Shown here: piece by piece, positions 35,690-47,519 of the stretch | Layout of the letters: every line of letters starts with the position of its first letter | Numbering within the stretch: the stretch's first letter is position 1 | Assembly: GCA_001972305.1 (NCBI GenBank) | Contig: BDDD01000908.1 | Location: 197,758 to 261,757, forward strand | From: Cephalotus follicularis | Lineage: Eukaryota; Streptophyta; Magnoliopsida; Oxalidales; Cephalotaceae | Length of the DNA stretch: 64,000 nucleotides | Reading direction: 5' to 3' | Made by a program: the position numbers and the translations under genes | Notes under the pieces: generated by a model | Seen by the model: only the letters and a program-made list of their open reading frames with translations | Database searches by the model: none | What the model was told of the DNA's origin: nothing

Positions 35690-37135
35690 TGGTTTCCCGA
35701 GGAGTTATTGTGGCAAGTCTAAAAGCACAACCGGAGCTTCTGGAACGTATTCTGACTGCTCAGTACAGTGATTCTGAACTATGGAGCATTCATGAGAACC
35801 TAGACACTGATTCTGAATTCTCCATTTATACTGATGGCATACTTAGGTTCCGAGGAAGAATATGTGTTCCGGAAGACGAGAGCATCAAGAATGAACTACT
35901 GCAACAAGCTCACAAGTCAAAATACAGTGTTCACCCGGGAAGTTCCAAGATGTGGCACGACCTGAAAAAGAACTACTGGTGGAGTGGTATGAAAAGAGAG
36001 ATTGGTGAATACGTAGCAAGATGTTTGACCTGCCAGAGAGTGAAGGCTGAACATCAGAGACCTACAGGATTGCTACAATCGTTACCAGTGGTTGAGTGGA
36101 AATGGGAGCATGTGACCATGGACTTCGTGTCGGGGTCCATTTGCTCGCTCACATCTTCCGTTTGATCCGCCGGATGGTATTCAATTCCACTCCTCAGGGC
36201 AAAAACTTGTTTTGATGGACCCGAGGAGGAAGCTAAATTTTGCGGATTAACAGGTTGTTGGAATTGAGCGGAATGGTTTAAGACAGTTCTAGGATTTGGT
36301 TCGGGTTGAGAAGAAGTTCCCGATAGCAATAGGAACAATCTTGAACTTTAGCACTGTATTTCACCCACAGACTGACGGACAGTCCGAGCGTACTATTCAG
36401 ACTTTCGAGGATATGCTACGGGCTTGCATGATTGATTTTGTTTGGAGTTGGGAGGATCATCTGGCACTGATTGAGTTCTCTTACAACAACAGTTTTCACA
36501 CCAGTATTGGAATGGCTCCCTATGAAGTTTTGTATGAGAGAAAGTGCAGATCACCTATTTGCTGGGACGAGGTAGGTGAGAGACAAGTGCTTGGACCAGA
36601 TTTGGTACAAGAGACTACTGATAAGCTGGAAATAATCAAGAAGAGACTGCTAGCTGCACAAAGTCGGCAGAAGAGTTACGCCGATAGCAAGAGGAGAAAG
36701 CTAGAATTCGAGAAGGGGGATCATGTTTTCCTGAAGATCTCGCCTTCGAAAGGGATACACCGTTTTGGCCTCAAGGGAAAGTTGGCTCCAAGGTATATTG
36801 GACCTTATGAGATACTGGAAAGAGTGGGGGATGTAGCATATCAGATTGCACTACCGCCTAGTTTGTCGGATATGCATAACGTATTTCATGTCTCCATGTT
36901 ACGAAAATACCTGTCTGACCCATCTTACCTATTGAGCTATGACCATGGATTCATCAGTCCTAAATTGTCATATGAAGAGAGACCGATGAGGATAGTGGAT
37001 CAAATGGAGAAGGTGCTGAGGAATAAGACTATTCCTATGGTAAAAGTGCTGTGGCGTTTTCACGGAGCGGAGGAAGCTACGTGGGAGCGTGAGGACGAAA
37101 TGATTGAGACGTTTCCCCACTTGTTCGGGATGTAA
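35690..37135 (+). pseudogene. Cluster I pol remains: integrase and chromodomain-like tail
   Basis: The reading opens with the linker before integrase (LKAQPELLERI), then the zinc-binding domain (HKSKYSVHPGSSKMWHDL, then CLTCQRVKAEHQRP), part of the core (FHPQTDGQSERTIQTFEDML, IEFSYNNSFHTSIGMAPYE), the GPF/Y module (RYIGPYEILERVGDVAYQIALP), HNVFHVSMLRKY and a chromodomain-like end (LRNKTIPMVKVLWRFHG, ATWERED). These are Ty3/gypsy chromovirus features. A foreign stretch lies within the integrase region (next entry). Fossil, broken. Confidence 0.8.
36138..36312 (-). other. Foreign stretch inside the cluster I integrase region, possibly from another element
   Basis: About 175 bases that do not read as integrase in the element's frame. 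On the minus strand they give an open peptide rich in Gln, Pro, Asn and Ser with FALRSGIEYHP, reminiscent of the linker after the Gag zinc region in other plant retroelements. It may be a captured piece of another element. I cannot assign the family, and no target duplication is evident. Confidence 0.35.
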
Positions 37136-37160
37136 GGGCTAAATTCGAGGACGAATTTTC

Positions 37161-37176
37161 TTTAAGGAGGGAGGAA
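37161..37176 (+). other. Cluster I polypurine tract, first
   Basis: tttaaggagggaggaa, directly before the LTR start tgtgataaccgc at 37177. The lead-in gaggacgaatttt is the usual plant gypsy context. Confidence 0.85.
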
Positions 37177-38245
37177 TGTGATAACCGCAATTTCAATCCG
37201 TGTATATTGTACCCTTGATGAATAAAATATGCACTTACTTGAATTTTAATGTTCAATTGTTATATGGATTGTGGTTGTGAATTTGTTTGAGGGAATAAAC
37301 TTGAGCAACCAAAATCAGGCAAAACAGCCGACTGTCATAGGGTAACAGTCGACTGCCTGGTTTATGGAGGAACAGTAGACTGTCACAGGGGAAAAGTCGA
37401 CTGTTTAAATTTATGGAGGAACAGCCGACTGTCACAGGGGAACAGTCGACTGTTTCATGCATGAGTGGACAGTCGACTGCCGGTTAAAGACAGTCGACTG
37501 GAACGACATAGAACAGGTGTCTGTGCAAGCGTGAAACAGAGCAGGGACAGTGATGACAGGTGTCTAATCGTGGCAGGCATGAGGGATGCGTGTCATCAGC
37601 TGCCATAACATGCAAGAGGAATGCCTTGCATGTCCTCTATCCCTCCTGCAACCTACAAACAGAAGATGGGAAAGAGAGAAAGTGAATGTAAGCAATGAAC
37701 ATGTGAGAGAGAGAAAAGAGAAGGCTAAGTTTATGGAATCTGGCGAATTCTAAGTCTCGTAAGCCTTTATATCAGCTATTAGAATAGAGAGTGAGTGTCG
37801 GAAACACTTAAGAGAGAAGGAAAACACACTGGACAGTGGCTGTTGGCAAGTGGATGCATGTTGAAGGCTTAGAGTGCAAAGGAGGACTTGAAGCTTGGAG
37901 TTCCTGGTAAGCTCCGAGTTATGTTAGTATTAAAGTTATAGTTAAACAGTATCACATTCGTCCTATAAACCTACTGATTAAACATGATCATCAGTAATAA
38001 GATGAAAATTGGAGATTGAACTTAGTCTAGTTAGGAAATGGAAAATGGAACTAGGAATTTGATTGTAAGCTCCTAGTTCCGATTTTGTTGTTATCATGAC
38101 TAGATAACTAGATGAACGTACTGGTACTGATATCTAAATCTGTAAACATGCAACCATATAGATTAATTACTGGATTTGGAGAATTGAGTTGAGTGAAGGA
38201 CTTGGAACTCAAGGAGAGGAATCAACCCAATTTGATTCCGGAGAA
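37177..38245 (+). repeat. Cluster I LTR, first (start portion)
   Basis: Corresponds to about the first 1.07 kb of the full LTR at 38716. It carries a cluster of cagtcgactg palindromes (37318-37500), a TATA-type word (ctttatatcagc near 37765) and a leader-like stretch with cttggagttcctg. It then joins a short repeat of the pol end. Confidence 0.82.
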
Positions 38246-38674
38246 TTCGAGAAGGGGGATCATGTTTTCCTGAAGATCTCGCCTTCGAAAGGGATACACC
38301 GTTTTGGCCTCAAGGGAAAGTTGGCTCCAAGGTATATTGGACCTTACGAGATACTGGAAAGAGTGGGGGATGTAGCATATCAGATTGCACTACCGCCTAG
38401 TTTGTCGGATGTGCATAACGTATTTCATGTCTCCATGTTACGGAAATACGTGTCTGACCCATCTCACATGTTGAGCTACGACCCTGGATTCATCAGTCCT
38501 AAATTGTCATATGAAGAGAGACCGACGAGGATAGTGGATCGAATGGAGAAGGTGCTGAGGAATAAGACTATTCCTATGGTAAAAGTGCTGTGGCGTTTTA
38601 ACGGAGCGGAGGAAGCTACGTGGGAGCGTGAGGACGAAATGATTGAGACATTTCCCCACTTGTTCGGGATGTAA
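38246..38674 (+). pseudogene. Cluster I: repeated 3' end of pol
   Basis: Nearly identical to 36712-37135, reading EFEKGDHVFLKISPSKG through the chromodomain-like end. It has no upstream domains of its own and is followed by another polypurine tract, so it marks a second element end in the cluster. Confidence 0.85.
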
Positions 38675-38715
38675 GGGCTAAATTCGAGAACGAATTTTCT
38701 TTAAGGATGGAGGAA

Positions 38716-41286
38716 TGTGATAACCGCAATTTCAATCCGTGTATATTGTAAACTTGATGAATAAAATATGCACTTACTTGAATTTTAATGTTCAATTGTT
38801 ATATGGATTGTGGTTATGAATTTGTTTGAGGGAATAAACTTGAGCAACCAAAATCAGGCAAAACAGCCGACTGTCACAGGGTAACAGTCGACTGCCAGGT
38901 TTATGGAGGAACAGACGACTGTCACAGGGGAGCAGTCGACTGTTTGATGCGTGAGTGGACAGTCGACTACCTGTTAAAGACAGTCGACTAGAACGGCACA
39001 GAACAGGTGTCTATGCATGCGTGAAATAGAGCAGGGACAGTGATGACAGGTGCCTAATCGTGGCAGGCATGAGGGATGCGTGTCACCAGCTGCCATAACA
39101 AGCAAGAGGAATGCCTTGCATGTTCTCTATCCCTCCTGCAACCTGCAAACAGAAGATGGGAAAGAGAGAAAGTGAATGTTAGCAATAAACATGTGAAAGA
39201 GAGAAAAGAGAAGGATGAGTTAATGGAATCTGGCGAATTCTAAGGCTCCTAAGACTTTATATCAGCTATTAGAATAGCTTGTGAATGTCGAAAACACTTG
39301 AGAGAGAAGGAAAACACACTGGATAATGGCTGTTGGCAAGTGGATACAAGTTGAAGGCTTATAGTGCAAAGGAGGACTTGAAGCTTGGAGTTCCTGGTAA
39401 GCTCCGAGTTCTGTTAGTATTAAAGTTATAGTTAAACAGTATCACATTCGTCCTATAAACCTACTGATTAAGCATGATCATCAGTAATAAGCTGAAAATT
39501 AGAGATTGAACTTAGTCAAGTTAGGAAATGCAAAATGGAACTAGGAATTTGATTGTAAGCTCCTGGTTCCGATTTTGTTTTTATCATGACTAGATAACTA
39601 GATGAACATACTGGTACTGATATCTAAATCTGTAAACATGCAACCATATAGATTAATTACTCGATCTGGAGAATTGAGTTGAGTGAAGGACTTGGAACTC
39701 AAGGAGAGGAATCAATCCAATTTGATTCCGGGATAGCAATTGAGGTAGGGGTAACGACATGTTTTTGGAAGATATATTATGCATATCATGTATGGTTAAT
39801 TTTCTGTTTGATTGCATGTGTTGTTTAAGTTAGTATTTGGACATTGAAATGCATACCCTGTTACTACCTGCTCTTTTCTGGGCAAAGCAATCGACTCTTC
39901 TTCATGGCAGTCGACTACTCAAACGAACCAGTCGACTGTTAAGAACAAACAATCGACTACTCAATCCAAACAGCCAACTGTTCTTGAGAGCAGTCGACTG
40001 TCTTGGGATAAAATTCTGATATAAGGTTCTGTCAGGCCTTAAATTGAATGTAAATAACCTGGCCTCCATATGTGATGACTGTAACAGTCAATCTTGGCCT
40101 AATCCAATTACATTTCAAAATTTAAACAATGTATCTACTCATTGTGAGAATTTTTAAAGAATGACTATGGTACACAATAACCTTATGGAACCCTTGGATT
40201 ACTACTGTGCTTACTGTTTTGCTGTATATGCTACTGTTATAATTAGTATATACTGTTTTGGTGTTCATTAACACTACTGTCCCTTATTTCCAAATGATTG
40301 AACCTACTAGTGCTTTAAGCACAAATATGAGTTCCTTACGGTTTTCAAAATGGAAATGTATATTGTCAAATGATTACTGTTTTCCCCTCCAATGAGAGGT
40401 ACTGTTACTGTACTGAATATCGTTTCCCTCCTACGAGATGTACGATTACTAAATTGATAAATGTTTCAAAGAAACAACCTTATATTACATACTATAAACT
40501 TATGTAATATTACTATTGAATTGACTGAATTAATTGTCTATGTTATTGCCATTAGTCGAGTGATAGGAGACGTCACTGGCTACGGAGGTGGTCCTATGTG
40601 CCAGGAGTTGGCTAGAGTACCCACCCAAACTATCTGCAATGCAAATCTTGATTGTTAAACTACCCGCTAATGCCGGTAGTAACTGACCTGATCTATCATC
40701 TTCGGAGTGAAGGGTGATAGATAGGTGGTGCACAGTTGGTGCTAGGAGTTAGCGACATGTGACACCCAAACCACGGATTGATTGATTGTACCCTTATGCG
40801 GTATTCTTGAATTGTATTGTCTATGGCCACTTGGCATGGTTGCTTATATATTGGAATACATAATTATGTTATTTTCAATATAAAATGTCATACATGTTGC
40901 ATTTATATATTCCTTATCATGCATTATCTTCCTACTTAGCCAAGTGAGGACAACAGCTAGCCCCTACAATTTCAGATTAAGTCAAGGCATTCGGGAAGGC
41001 GCGCTGCTGAAGCTTGGAGAGCTTCTATCCTGTTTAAGGTTGTTATTCTTATGATGTACTGTAATTGTAATGAACGATTCGCACTCCGTTGTTGTTTACT
41101 TTCCTTATGTAAAAGGATAATTGTTGGATTGTACGAGCACGTACTATGGGCTGCGTGCAGATCACTTTGATTTATAATCTAGATATTAATGCTTCCGCTT
41201 ATTTATGAAATGCTGGATTATTTACTTATTCCTGATATCACTACATGTCATCTAAATGTAATGGAATAGGAAGGTGGGGTGTGACA
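38716..41286 (+). repeat. Cluster I LTR, full length
   Basis: tgtgataaccgc to ggggtgtgaca, 2.57 kb. It has two palindrome clusters of cagtcgactg type (38868-38995 and 39888-40003), with between them a CT/AG-rich leader-like section and a donor-like gag|gtagggg (GT at 39745). The primer site follows. Confidence 0.88.
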
Positions 41287-41289
41287 GCG

Positions 41290-41301
41290 TGGTATCAGAG
41301 C
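41290..41301 (+). other. Cluster I primer binding site, first
   Basis: tggtatcagagc, three bases after the LTR end; initiator-Met-tRNA type. Confidence 0.85.
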
Positions 41302-41973
41302 ATATTCCATATATGCTAGCTGGGATAAGTTTCTCGAAAATTAAGTGAAATTGTTTCCTAATGATTATGTCATTCCATATAGGAAACTGAATGGTCCTAC
41401 GAAGAGGCAGAAGAGGAAGGCGTAGAGCCGCCGAAGGAGTCAATACACAGCCAGCGCACGAACATGATCCGCCAGCGAATGAATTGTATTGTCTATGGCC
41501 ACTTGGCATGGTTGCTTATATATTGGAATACATAATTATGTTATTTTCAATATAAAATGTCATACATGTTGCATTTATATATTCCTTATCATGCATTATC
41601 TTCCTACTTAGCCAAGTGAGGACAACAGCTAGCCCCTACAATTTCAGATTAAGTCAAGGCATTCGGGAAGGCGCGCTGCTGAAGCTTGGAGAGCTTCTAT
41701 CCTGTTTAAGGTTGTTATTCTTATGATGTACTGTAATTGTAATGAAAGATTCGCACTCCGTTGTTGTTTACTTTCCTTATGTAAAAGGATAATTGTTGGA
41801 TTGTACGAGCACGTACTATGGGCTGCGTGCAGATCACTTTGACTTATAATCTAGATATGAATGCTTCCGCTTATTTATGAAATGCTGAATGAAATGCTGG
41901 ATTATTTACTTATTCCTGATATCACTACATGTCATCTAAATGTAATGGAATAGGAAGGCGGGGTGTGACAACG

Positions 41974-41985
41974 TGGTATCAGAGC
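41974..41985 (+). other. Cluster I primer binding site, second
   Basis: tggtatcagagc after the repeated LTR end at 41970. Confidence 0.85.
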
Positions 41986-42073
41986 ATATTCCATATATGC
42001 TAGCTGGGATAAGTTTCTCGGAAATTAAGTGAAATTGTTTCCTAATGATTATGTCATTCCATATAGGAAACTG

Positions 42074-43250
42074 AATGGTCCTACGAAGAGGCAGAAGAGG
42101 AAGGCGTAGAGCCGCCGAAGGAGTCAATACACAGCCAGCGCACGAACATGATCCGCCAGCGAATGAAGGAGTGAATATTCCTCCAATGCATGACGAGAGT
42201 AGTAACTTTGGCCGCATGGCTGATCTCTTTCAACAATAGATGCAAGCTAATGCGGCGAACATGGAACAGATTCGGCAAATGTACGAGGCTAACCGAGCCT
42301 ATCATCAGGCTCCTGAAGCTTGTCATACCGGTGAATTTGGACAAGATCTGGAGCGGTTCATGAGACAGAATCCTCCGACATTCAATGGTGAGCTGAATGC
42401 TACTGTGGCCGAGCAGTGGATTAGAGACTTGGAGAAGATATTTGCTGCCCTGGAATGTACTGATGAGCAGAAACTCAAATTTGTTGTATACAACTTATGG
42501 GGCAAGGCTACCTATTGGTGGGAAAGGACTGAAGCAAAGTGGGAATCTCGTGGACTTGACAGGACTTGGGACAGATTTAAGTCTGAGTTCCTTCAAACTT
42601 ATGTGCCAAAGATAGAACGTGACAAGAGAGAGACCGAACTGATGGAGTTACGTCAAGGGGACATGACGGTAGCTCAGTACCAGACTAGATTTATGGAGCT
42701 GGCGAGACATACACCTTATCTTGTGGAGGGTGAATCGCGAATGATCCGAAGGTTTCTGAAAGGCCTTCGACTTGACATCAGATCTAAACAGTTAATGTTG
42801 CAGCTAACCTCTTTTGTAGATATTGCTGAAAGAGCAATGATTCTAGAAGCTGAAGCCAATGAAAGGAGAGCAGAGCGGTCTCGTACTAATCAATCAAGGG
42901 TCACACAGTCACAGGGGCAGTGAAGTAATAATCCTGCTAAGTCGACAAAGTCTGACAACAGAGGTCAAGGAGGTTCTCGACGCAGAAATTCACGGTCAAG
43001 GAATCCTAGCCGAAACAGTCAACAGAATGCAGGTGGATGTACTTTCTGTGGTCGATAGAACCATGATGAGACTGAGTGTTGTAAAAAAATGGGGAAATTC
43101 TTGAGGTGTGGTTCACAAGAACATATGCTGAACAGTTGTCCTATGATGAGGGATCAGGCACGCGGCCAACAGGGAAGTGCCGGTGCAGGTGGTAGTGATG
43201 CGGCTGCTCAACCGCGGAAGGATACCGGGAAAGGGATTGTGAAAGGTAGG
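42074..43250 (+). pseudogene. Cluster I gag remains
   Basis: Starts with the basic MVLRRGRRGRRRR followed by a Pro/Asn-rich spacer; a splice-acceptor-like tatag ends eight bases before the ATG. The Gag core is well kept (FMRQNPPTFNGE, WIRDLEKIFAALEC, YWWERTEAKW, FLQTYVP, MTVAQYQTRFMELARHTPYLVEG, FLKGLRLDIR). A CCHC-type zinc-knuckle region lies further on (CTFCGR, then CGSQEHMLNSCP) and leads into protease. Broken. Confidence 0.82.
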
Positions 43251-44929
43251 GTCTACACCTTATCTAGAGATGATGTACCAGAATCTATTACTGTTATGGG
43301 AGGTACTATTTATATATCTAGCATACTAACTCATGTACTGATTGACCCTGGTGCGACACATTCATTCATTGCATCTGAATTTGCTCGCAATTTGCATGGT
43401 ATCACTTCTAGACTATCTTATGTATTGGAGGTGAGTACTCCAGCGGGTACTTGTCTTCTATCTGAAACTATAATGAAAGATTGTGAGATCGTGGTAGCTG
43501 GGATTCAGTTATCTGCTGATTTGATAGTGTTACCTATCCAGGATTTCGATGTTATCTTGGGGATGGACTGGCTATATGCTCATCATGCTTATGTGGATTG
43601 CTACAACAAGATGATGACTTTTTACCTTCAAGATGGGACTGAGTGCAAGTTTATCGGGGAGAAGAATGTTTCTGCTCTGATCATTTCGTATACCCGAGCA
43701 CAGAAGTATCTCAAGCAGGGATGTGAAGGCTATTTGGCGTATGTGATTGATCATACGAAAGGTACGCCTAGTATCGAACAAGTGCCTGTTGTATGTGAAT
43801 TTCCTGATGTATTTCCAGATGAACTCACTTCGTTGCCACCGGAGAGGGATATAGAGTTCAGTATTGAGATGTTGCATGGAACTACTCCAATATCTAAAGC
43901 ACCGTACCAAATAGCTCCTACTGAACTGAAGGAGTTAAAGATTCAATTGTAGGATTGCCTTGATAAGGGCTTCATCAGACCGAGTGTATCACCGTGGGGA
44001 GCACCGGTTCTGTTTGTGAAAAAGAAGGATGGATCGATGCGGTTATGCATTGATTACAGGCTGCTAAATCAAGAAACGGTGAAGAACAAGTATCCTCTGC
44101 CACATATTAAGGAGTTGTTCGACCAATTGCAAGGCTCAACTGTATTCTCCAAACTTGACCTGAGAACAAGTTATCAACAGTTGACGATCAGAGAAGGTGA
44201 TGTGGAGAAGACCGCATTTCGAACCATATATGGGCATTACGAATTTCTGATACTGTCGTTTGGTTTGACAAATGCTCCTGTAGCCTTTATGTGTCTTATG
44301 AACAAAGTGTTCTAACCCTATCTTGACCAGTTTGTCGTTATTTTCCAAGACGACATCCTGATTTATTCGAAGAGCATTGAGGAACACATGCAGCACTTGA
44401 GAATTGTACTGCAAACACTACAGAAGGAACGACTATACGCCAAATTCAGCAAGTGCGAATTTTGGCTGGATCATGTGACCTTCCTAGGTCACATTGTGTC
44501 GAGTGAAGGATTGTCAGTGGATCCTTCGAAGATAGAGAGCATTGTTGATTGGACCCAACCGAGGAACGTTACTGAGGTTCCTAGTTTCTTGGGATTGGCT
44601 GGCTACTACCGAAGGTTCATCAAAGGGTTTTCAAAGCTTCCTGCACCTTTGACACAGTTGACTCAGAAGAAGTCAAGTTTTGTGTGGGATGATGCTTGCG
44701 AGGCAAGTTTCCAAGAGTTGAAGAGTCAGTTGATTTCGGCTCCAGTGTTGGCGTTACCGGAAGGCAATGAGGGTTTTACTGTTTATACTGATGCTTCTGG
44801 GAAAGGATTGGGATGCGTTCTTATGCAACATGGTAGGGTGATTGCATACGCATCAAGGAAATTAAAGTCGTACGAAGCGAACTATCCCGTACAAGATCTT
44901 GAGTTGGCAGCCATAGTGTTCGCTTTGCA
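43251..44929 (+). pseudogene. Cluster I protease, reverse transcriptase and RNase H remains
   Basis: Protease with LIDPGATHSFIA and DVILGMDWLYAHHA; linker with PVVCEFPDVFPDELTSLPPERDIEF; reverse transcriptase from about 43920 ([60 protein letters not shown]); connection [17 protein letters not shown]; RNase H with [16 protein letters not shown] and [14 protein letters not shown], where the reading stops against LTR sequence at 44930. Ty3/gypsy by order and motif. Broken in a few places but among the better kept pol stretches of the window. Confidence 0.85.
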
Positions 44930-46576
44930 AACATGCAACCATATAGATTAATTACTGGATTTGGAGAATTGAGTTGAGTGAAGGACTTGGAACTCAAGGA
45001 GAGGAATCAACCCAATTTGATTCCGGGATAGCAATTGAGGTAGGGGTAATGACATGTTTTTGGAAGATATATTATGCATATCATGCATGGTTAATTTTCT
45101 GTTTGGTTACATGTGTTGTTTAAGTTAGTATTTGGACATTGAAATGCATACCCTACTACTGCCTGCTCTTTTCTGGGCAAAGCAGTCGACTGTTCTTCAT
45201 GGCAGTCAACTACTCAAACGAACCAGTCGACTGTTAAAAACAAACAGTCGACTACTCAATCCAAACAGCCGACTGTTCTTGAGAGCAGTCGAATGTCCTG
45301 GGATAAAATTCTGATATAAGGTTCTGTCAGGCCTTAAATTGATTGTAATTAACCTGGCCTCCATACGTGATGACTGTAACAGTCAATCTTGGCCTAATCC
45401 AATTACATTTCAGAATTTAAACAATGTATCTACTCCTTGTGAGAATTTTTCAAGAAGGACTATGGTACATAATAACCTTATGGAACCCTTGGATTGCTAC
45501 TGTGCTTACTGTTTTGCTGTATATGCTACTGTTATAATTAGCATATACTGTTTTGGTGTTCATTAACACTACTGTCCCTTATTTCCAAATGATTGAACCT
45601 ACTAGTACTTTAAGCACAAATATGAGTTCCTTACGGTTTTCAAAATGGAAATGTATATTGTCAAATGATTACTGTTTTCCCCTCCAATGAGAGGTACAGT
45701 TACTGTACTGAATATCGTTTCCCTCCTACGAGATGTACGATTACTGAATTGATAAATGTTTCAAAGAAACAACCTTATATTACATACTATAAACTTATGT
45801 AATATTACTATTGAATTGACTGAATTAATTGTCTATGTTATTGCCATTAGTCGAGTGATAGGAGACATCACTGGCTACAGAGGTGGTCCTATGTGCCAGG
45901 AGTTGGCTAGAGTACCCACCCAAACTATCTGCAATGCAAATCTTGATTGTTAAACTACCCGCTAATACCGGTAGTAACTAACCTGATCTATCATCTTCGG
46001 AGTGAAGAGTGATAGATAGGTGGTGCACAGTTGGTGCTAGGTGTTAGCGACATGTGACACCCAAACCACTGGATTGATTGATTGTACCCTTGTGCGGTAT
46101 TCTTGAATTGTATTGTCTATGGCCACTTGGCATGGTTGCTTATATATTGGAATACTTAATTATGTTATTTTCAATATAAAATGTCATACATGTTGCATTT
46201 ATATATTCCTTATCATGCATTATCTTCCTACTTAGCCAAGTGAGGACAACGGCTAACCCCTACAATTTCAGATTAAATGAAGGCATTTGGGAAGGCGCGC
46301 TGCTGAAGCTTGGAGAGCTTCTATCCTGTTTAAGGTTGTTATTCTTATGATGTACTGTAATTGTAATGAACGATTCGCACTCCGTTGTTGTTTACTTTCC
46401 TCATGTAAAAGGATAATTGTTGGATTGTACGAGCACGTACTATGGGCTACGTGCGGATGACTTTGATTTATAATTTAGATATGAATGCTTCCGCTTATTT
46501 ATGAAATGCTAAATGAAATGCTGGATTATTTACTTATTCCTGATATCACTACATGTTTTCTAAATGTAATGGAATA
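44930..46576 (+). repeat. Cluster I LTR interior fragment
   Basis: Matches the full LTR from its leader-like section (acatgcaaccatatagatt) to within about 25 bases of its end. It includes the donor-like gag|gtagggg (GT at 45040) and the second palindrome cluster (45178-45300). It then meets the end portion of LTR H at 46577. Confidence 0.82.
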
Positions 46577-46934
46577 GCTTGACGCCGTTCAAGAAGGGGG
46601 GAAGCGACACCGAGATGGATTTGTACTTCTTTTTATAAAAGAATTTTTGTAATAACTGGATCACTGTATTGGATTTATGTACTGATGGTTGTTGTACTGG
46701 ATATTGATCATGCTCCATTTACGGGCAATTAACATGTTGATGTTGTATTATCGATAAATGTTGGTATCGCGTAGTATGGGATGCGTGATACGTGGTTAAT
46801 TTTCGGCTTATTGATAAATGCTTCCGCACTGTTTATATGTCTGGAAAGTTTTCAAATTTTTTGTGTTTTTCTTAGACGCTGAATATTGTATTAATTGCCA
46901 TGACCTAAGTGTCGTTTAGTAACGGGGTGTGACA

Positions 46935-47519
46935 ATTGCCTTCTACCATTGCAACTGATATAGATACTCTTAGAGATTGTGAGTGTTTTGGCCGCCGTCA
47001 AGACTTGCTTTCTCTGGGTACATCTGTATAAGTTGCACATGAGATTGTGCATGAGGATGAATTATGGATGTGAATGTTTTGACCCCAGTCAAGATTTACA
47101 TTCATTGATTCGTCATGTGTTTAATGGTGGGTCAAACTTGACTATAATACATATGGCGTTTTGGCCCCCGTCAAGGTCATATGTACGCTAGAGGCAAAAG
47201 CAATGGTCGGGAATCATACTCTTTTATGGTTGACAAGAGTTTTGCCTAACTGCAAGTTTCACTATAATGTTTTGGCCCCTGTCAAGGTTATACTAAATAT
47301 GTTGTAAGACACCGATCCCCACTCGGAAATGAGATCCATGAGACTTGGATTGCTGTTTCTCGTCTCCCATATTTATGAGGATTATGGGATTCGCGAAAAA
47401 CAGTGTGAGCCTAAGAGGCAAACATACCTAAAAGATTAAAGACCAAATCTTTATGGTTTTAAACATTGAAATTGAAATTATCTTATTTAATGATTATTGT
47501 CTTCATTTTATATCTGTAG
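46935..47519 (+). other. Element C leader, last part, with a repeated GGCCCC-GTCAAGG motif
   Basis: Untranslated leader before copia gag. The motif gttttggcccccgtcaagg occurs four times with small changes (about 46984, 47075, 47158 and 47269), each followed by AT-rich spacer. It ends at a splice-acceptor-like tatctgtag (AG at 47518-47519), right where the gag reading frame begins. Confidence 0.6.

Larger units (their letters stand above)
41290..42170 (+). repeat. Direct repeat of LTR end, primer site and gag start in cluster I
   Basis: The block running from inside the LTR (about 40811) through the LTR end, primer site and first 90 bases of gag (to about 41482) is followed at 41483 by a second copy of the same block. 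Repeat period is about 680 bases: primer sites at 41290 and 41974, gag ATGs at 41391 and 42074. The two copies are nearly identical. Confidence 0.85.
35640..46576 (+). mobile_element. Ty3/gypsy cluster I (chromovirus-like): rearranged remains of at least two copies, broken
   Basis: Parts in order: integrase-to-chromodomain remains (about 35690-37135), polypurine tract, an LTR start (37177 to about 38245), a short repeat of the pol end (about 38246-38674), polypurine tract, a full LTR (38716-41286), primer site and gag start (41290-41482), an LTR end (41483-41970), primer site, gag, protease, reverse transcriptase and RNase H remains (41974-44929), and an LTR interior (44930-46576). The pol on the left and the gag-pol on the right share the LTR between them, as in a tandem array formed by recombination between LTRs. 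The first and second LTR starts differ in only about three of 110 bases, so this is younger than A or B. Broken several times. Confidence 0.75.
34265..46934 (+). mobile_element. LTR H (gypsy type), split by rearranged cluster I
   Basis: The left part (34265 to about 35640) starts tataacgcccgg; the right part (46577-46934) ends ggggtgtgaca. The flanks gttgc (34260-34264) and attgc (46935-46939) agree in four of five bases, and element C's leader resumes after it. It is the same family as J, sharing a start of the form acgcccggaattt or acacccgggattt, the attcctaacttggaatta block and a gtgtgaca-type end. It contains a donor-like ag|gtaggg (GT at 34900) and a palindrome cluster of gtcgacgcc words (35098-35560). 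The middle of the LTR is not seen; cluster I lies in its place. Confidence 0.65.
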
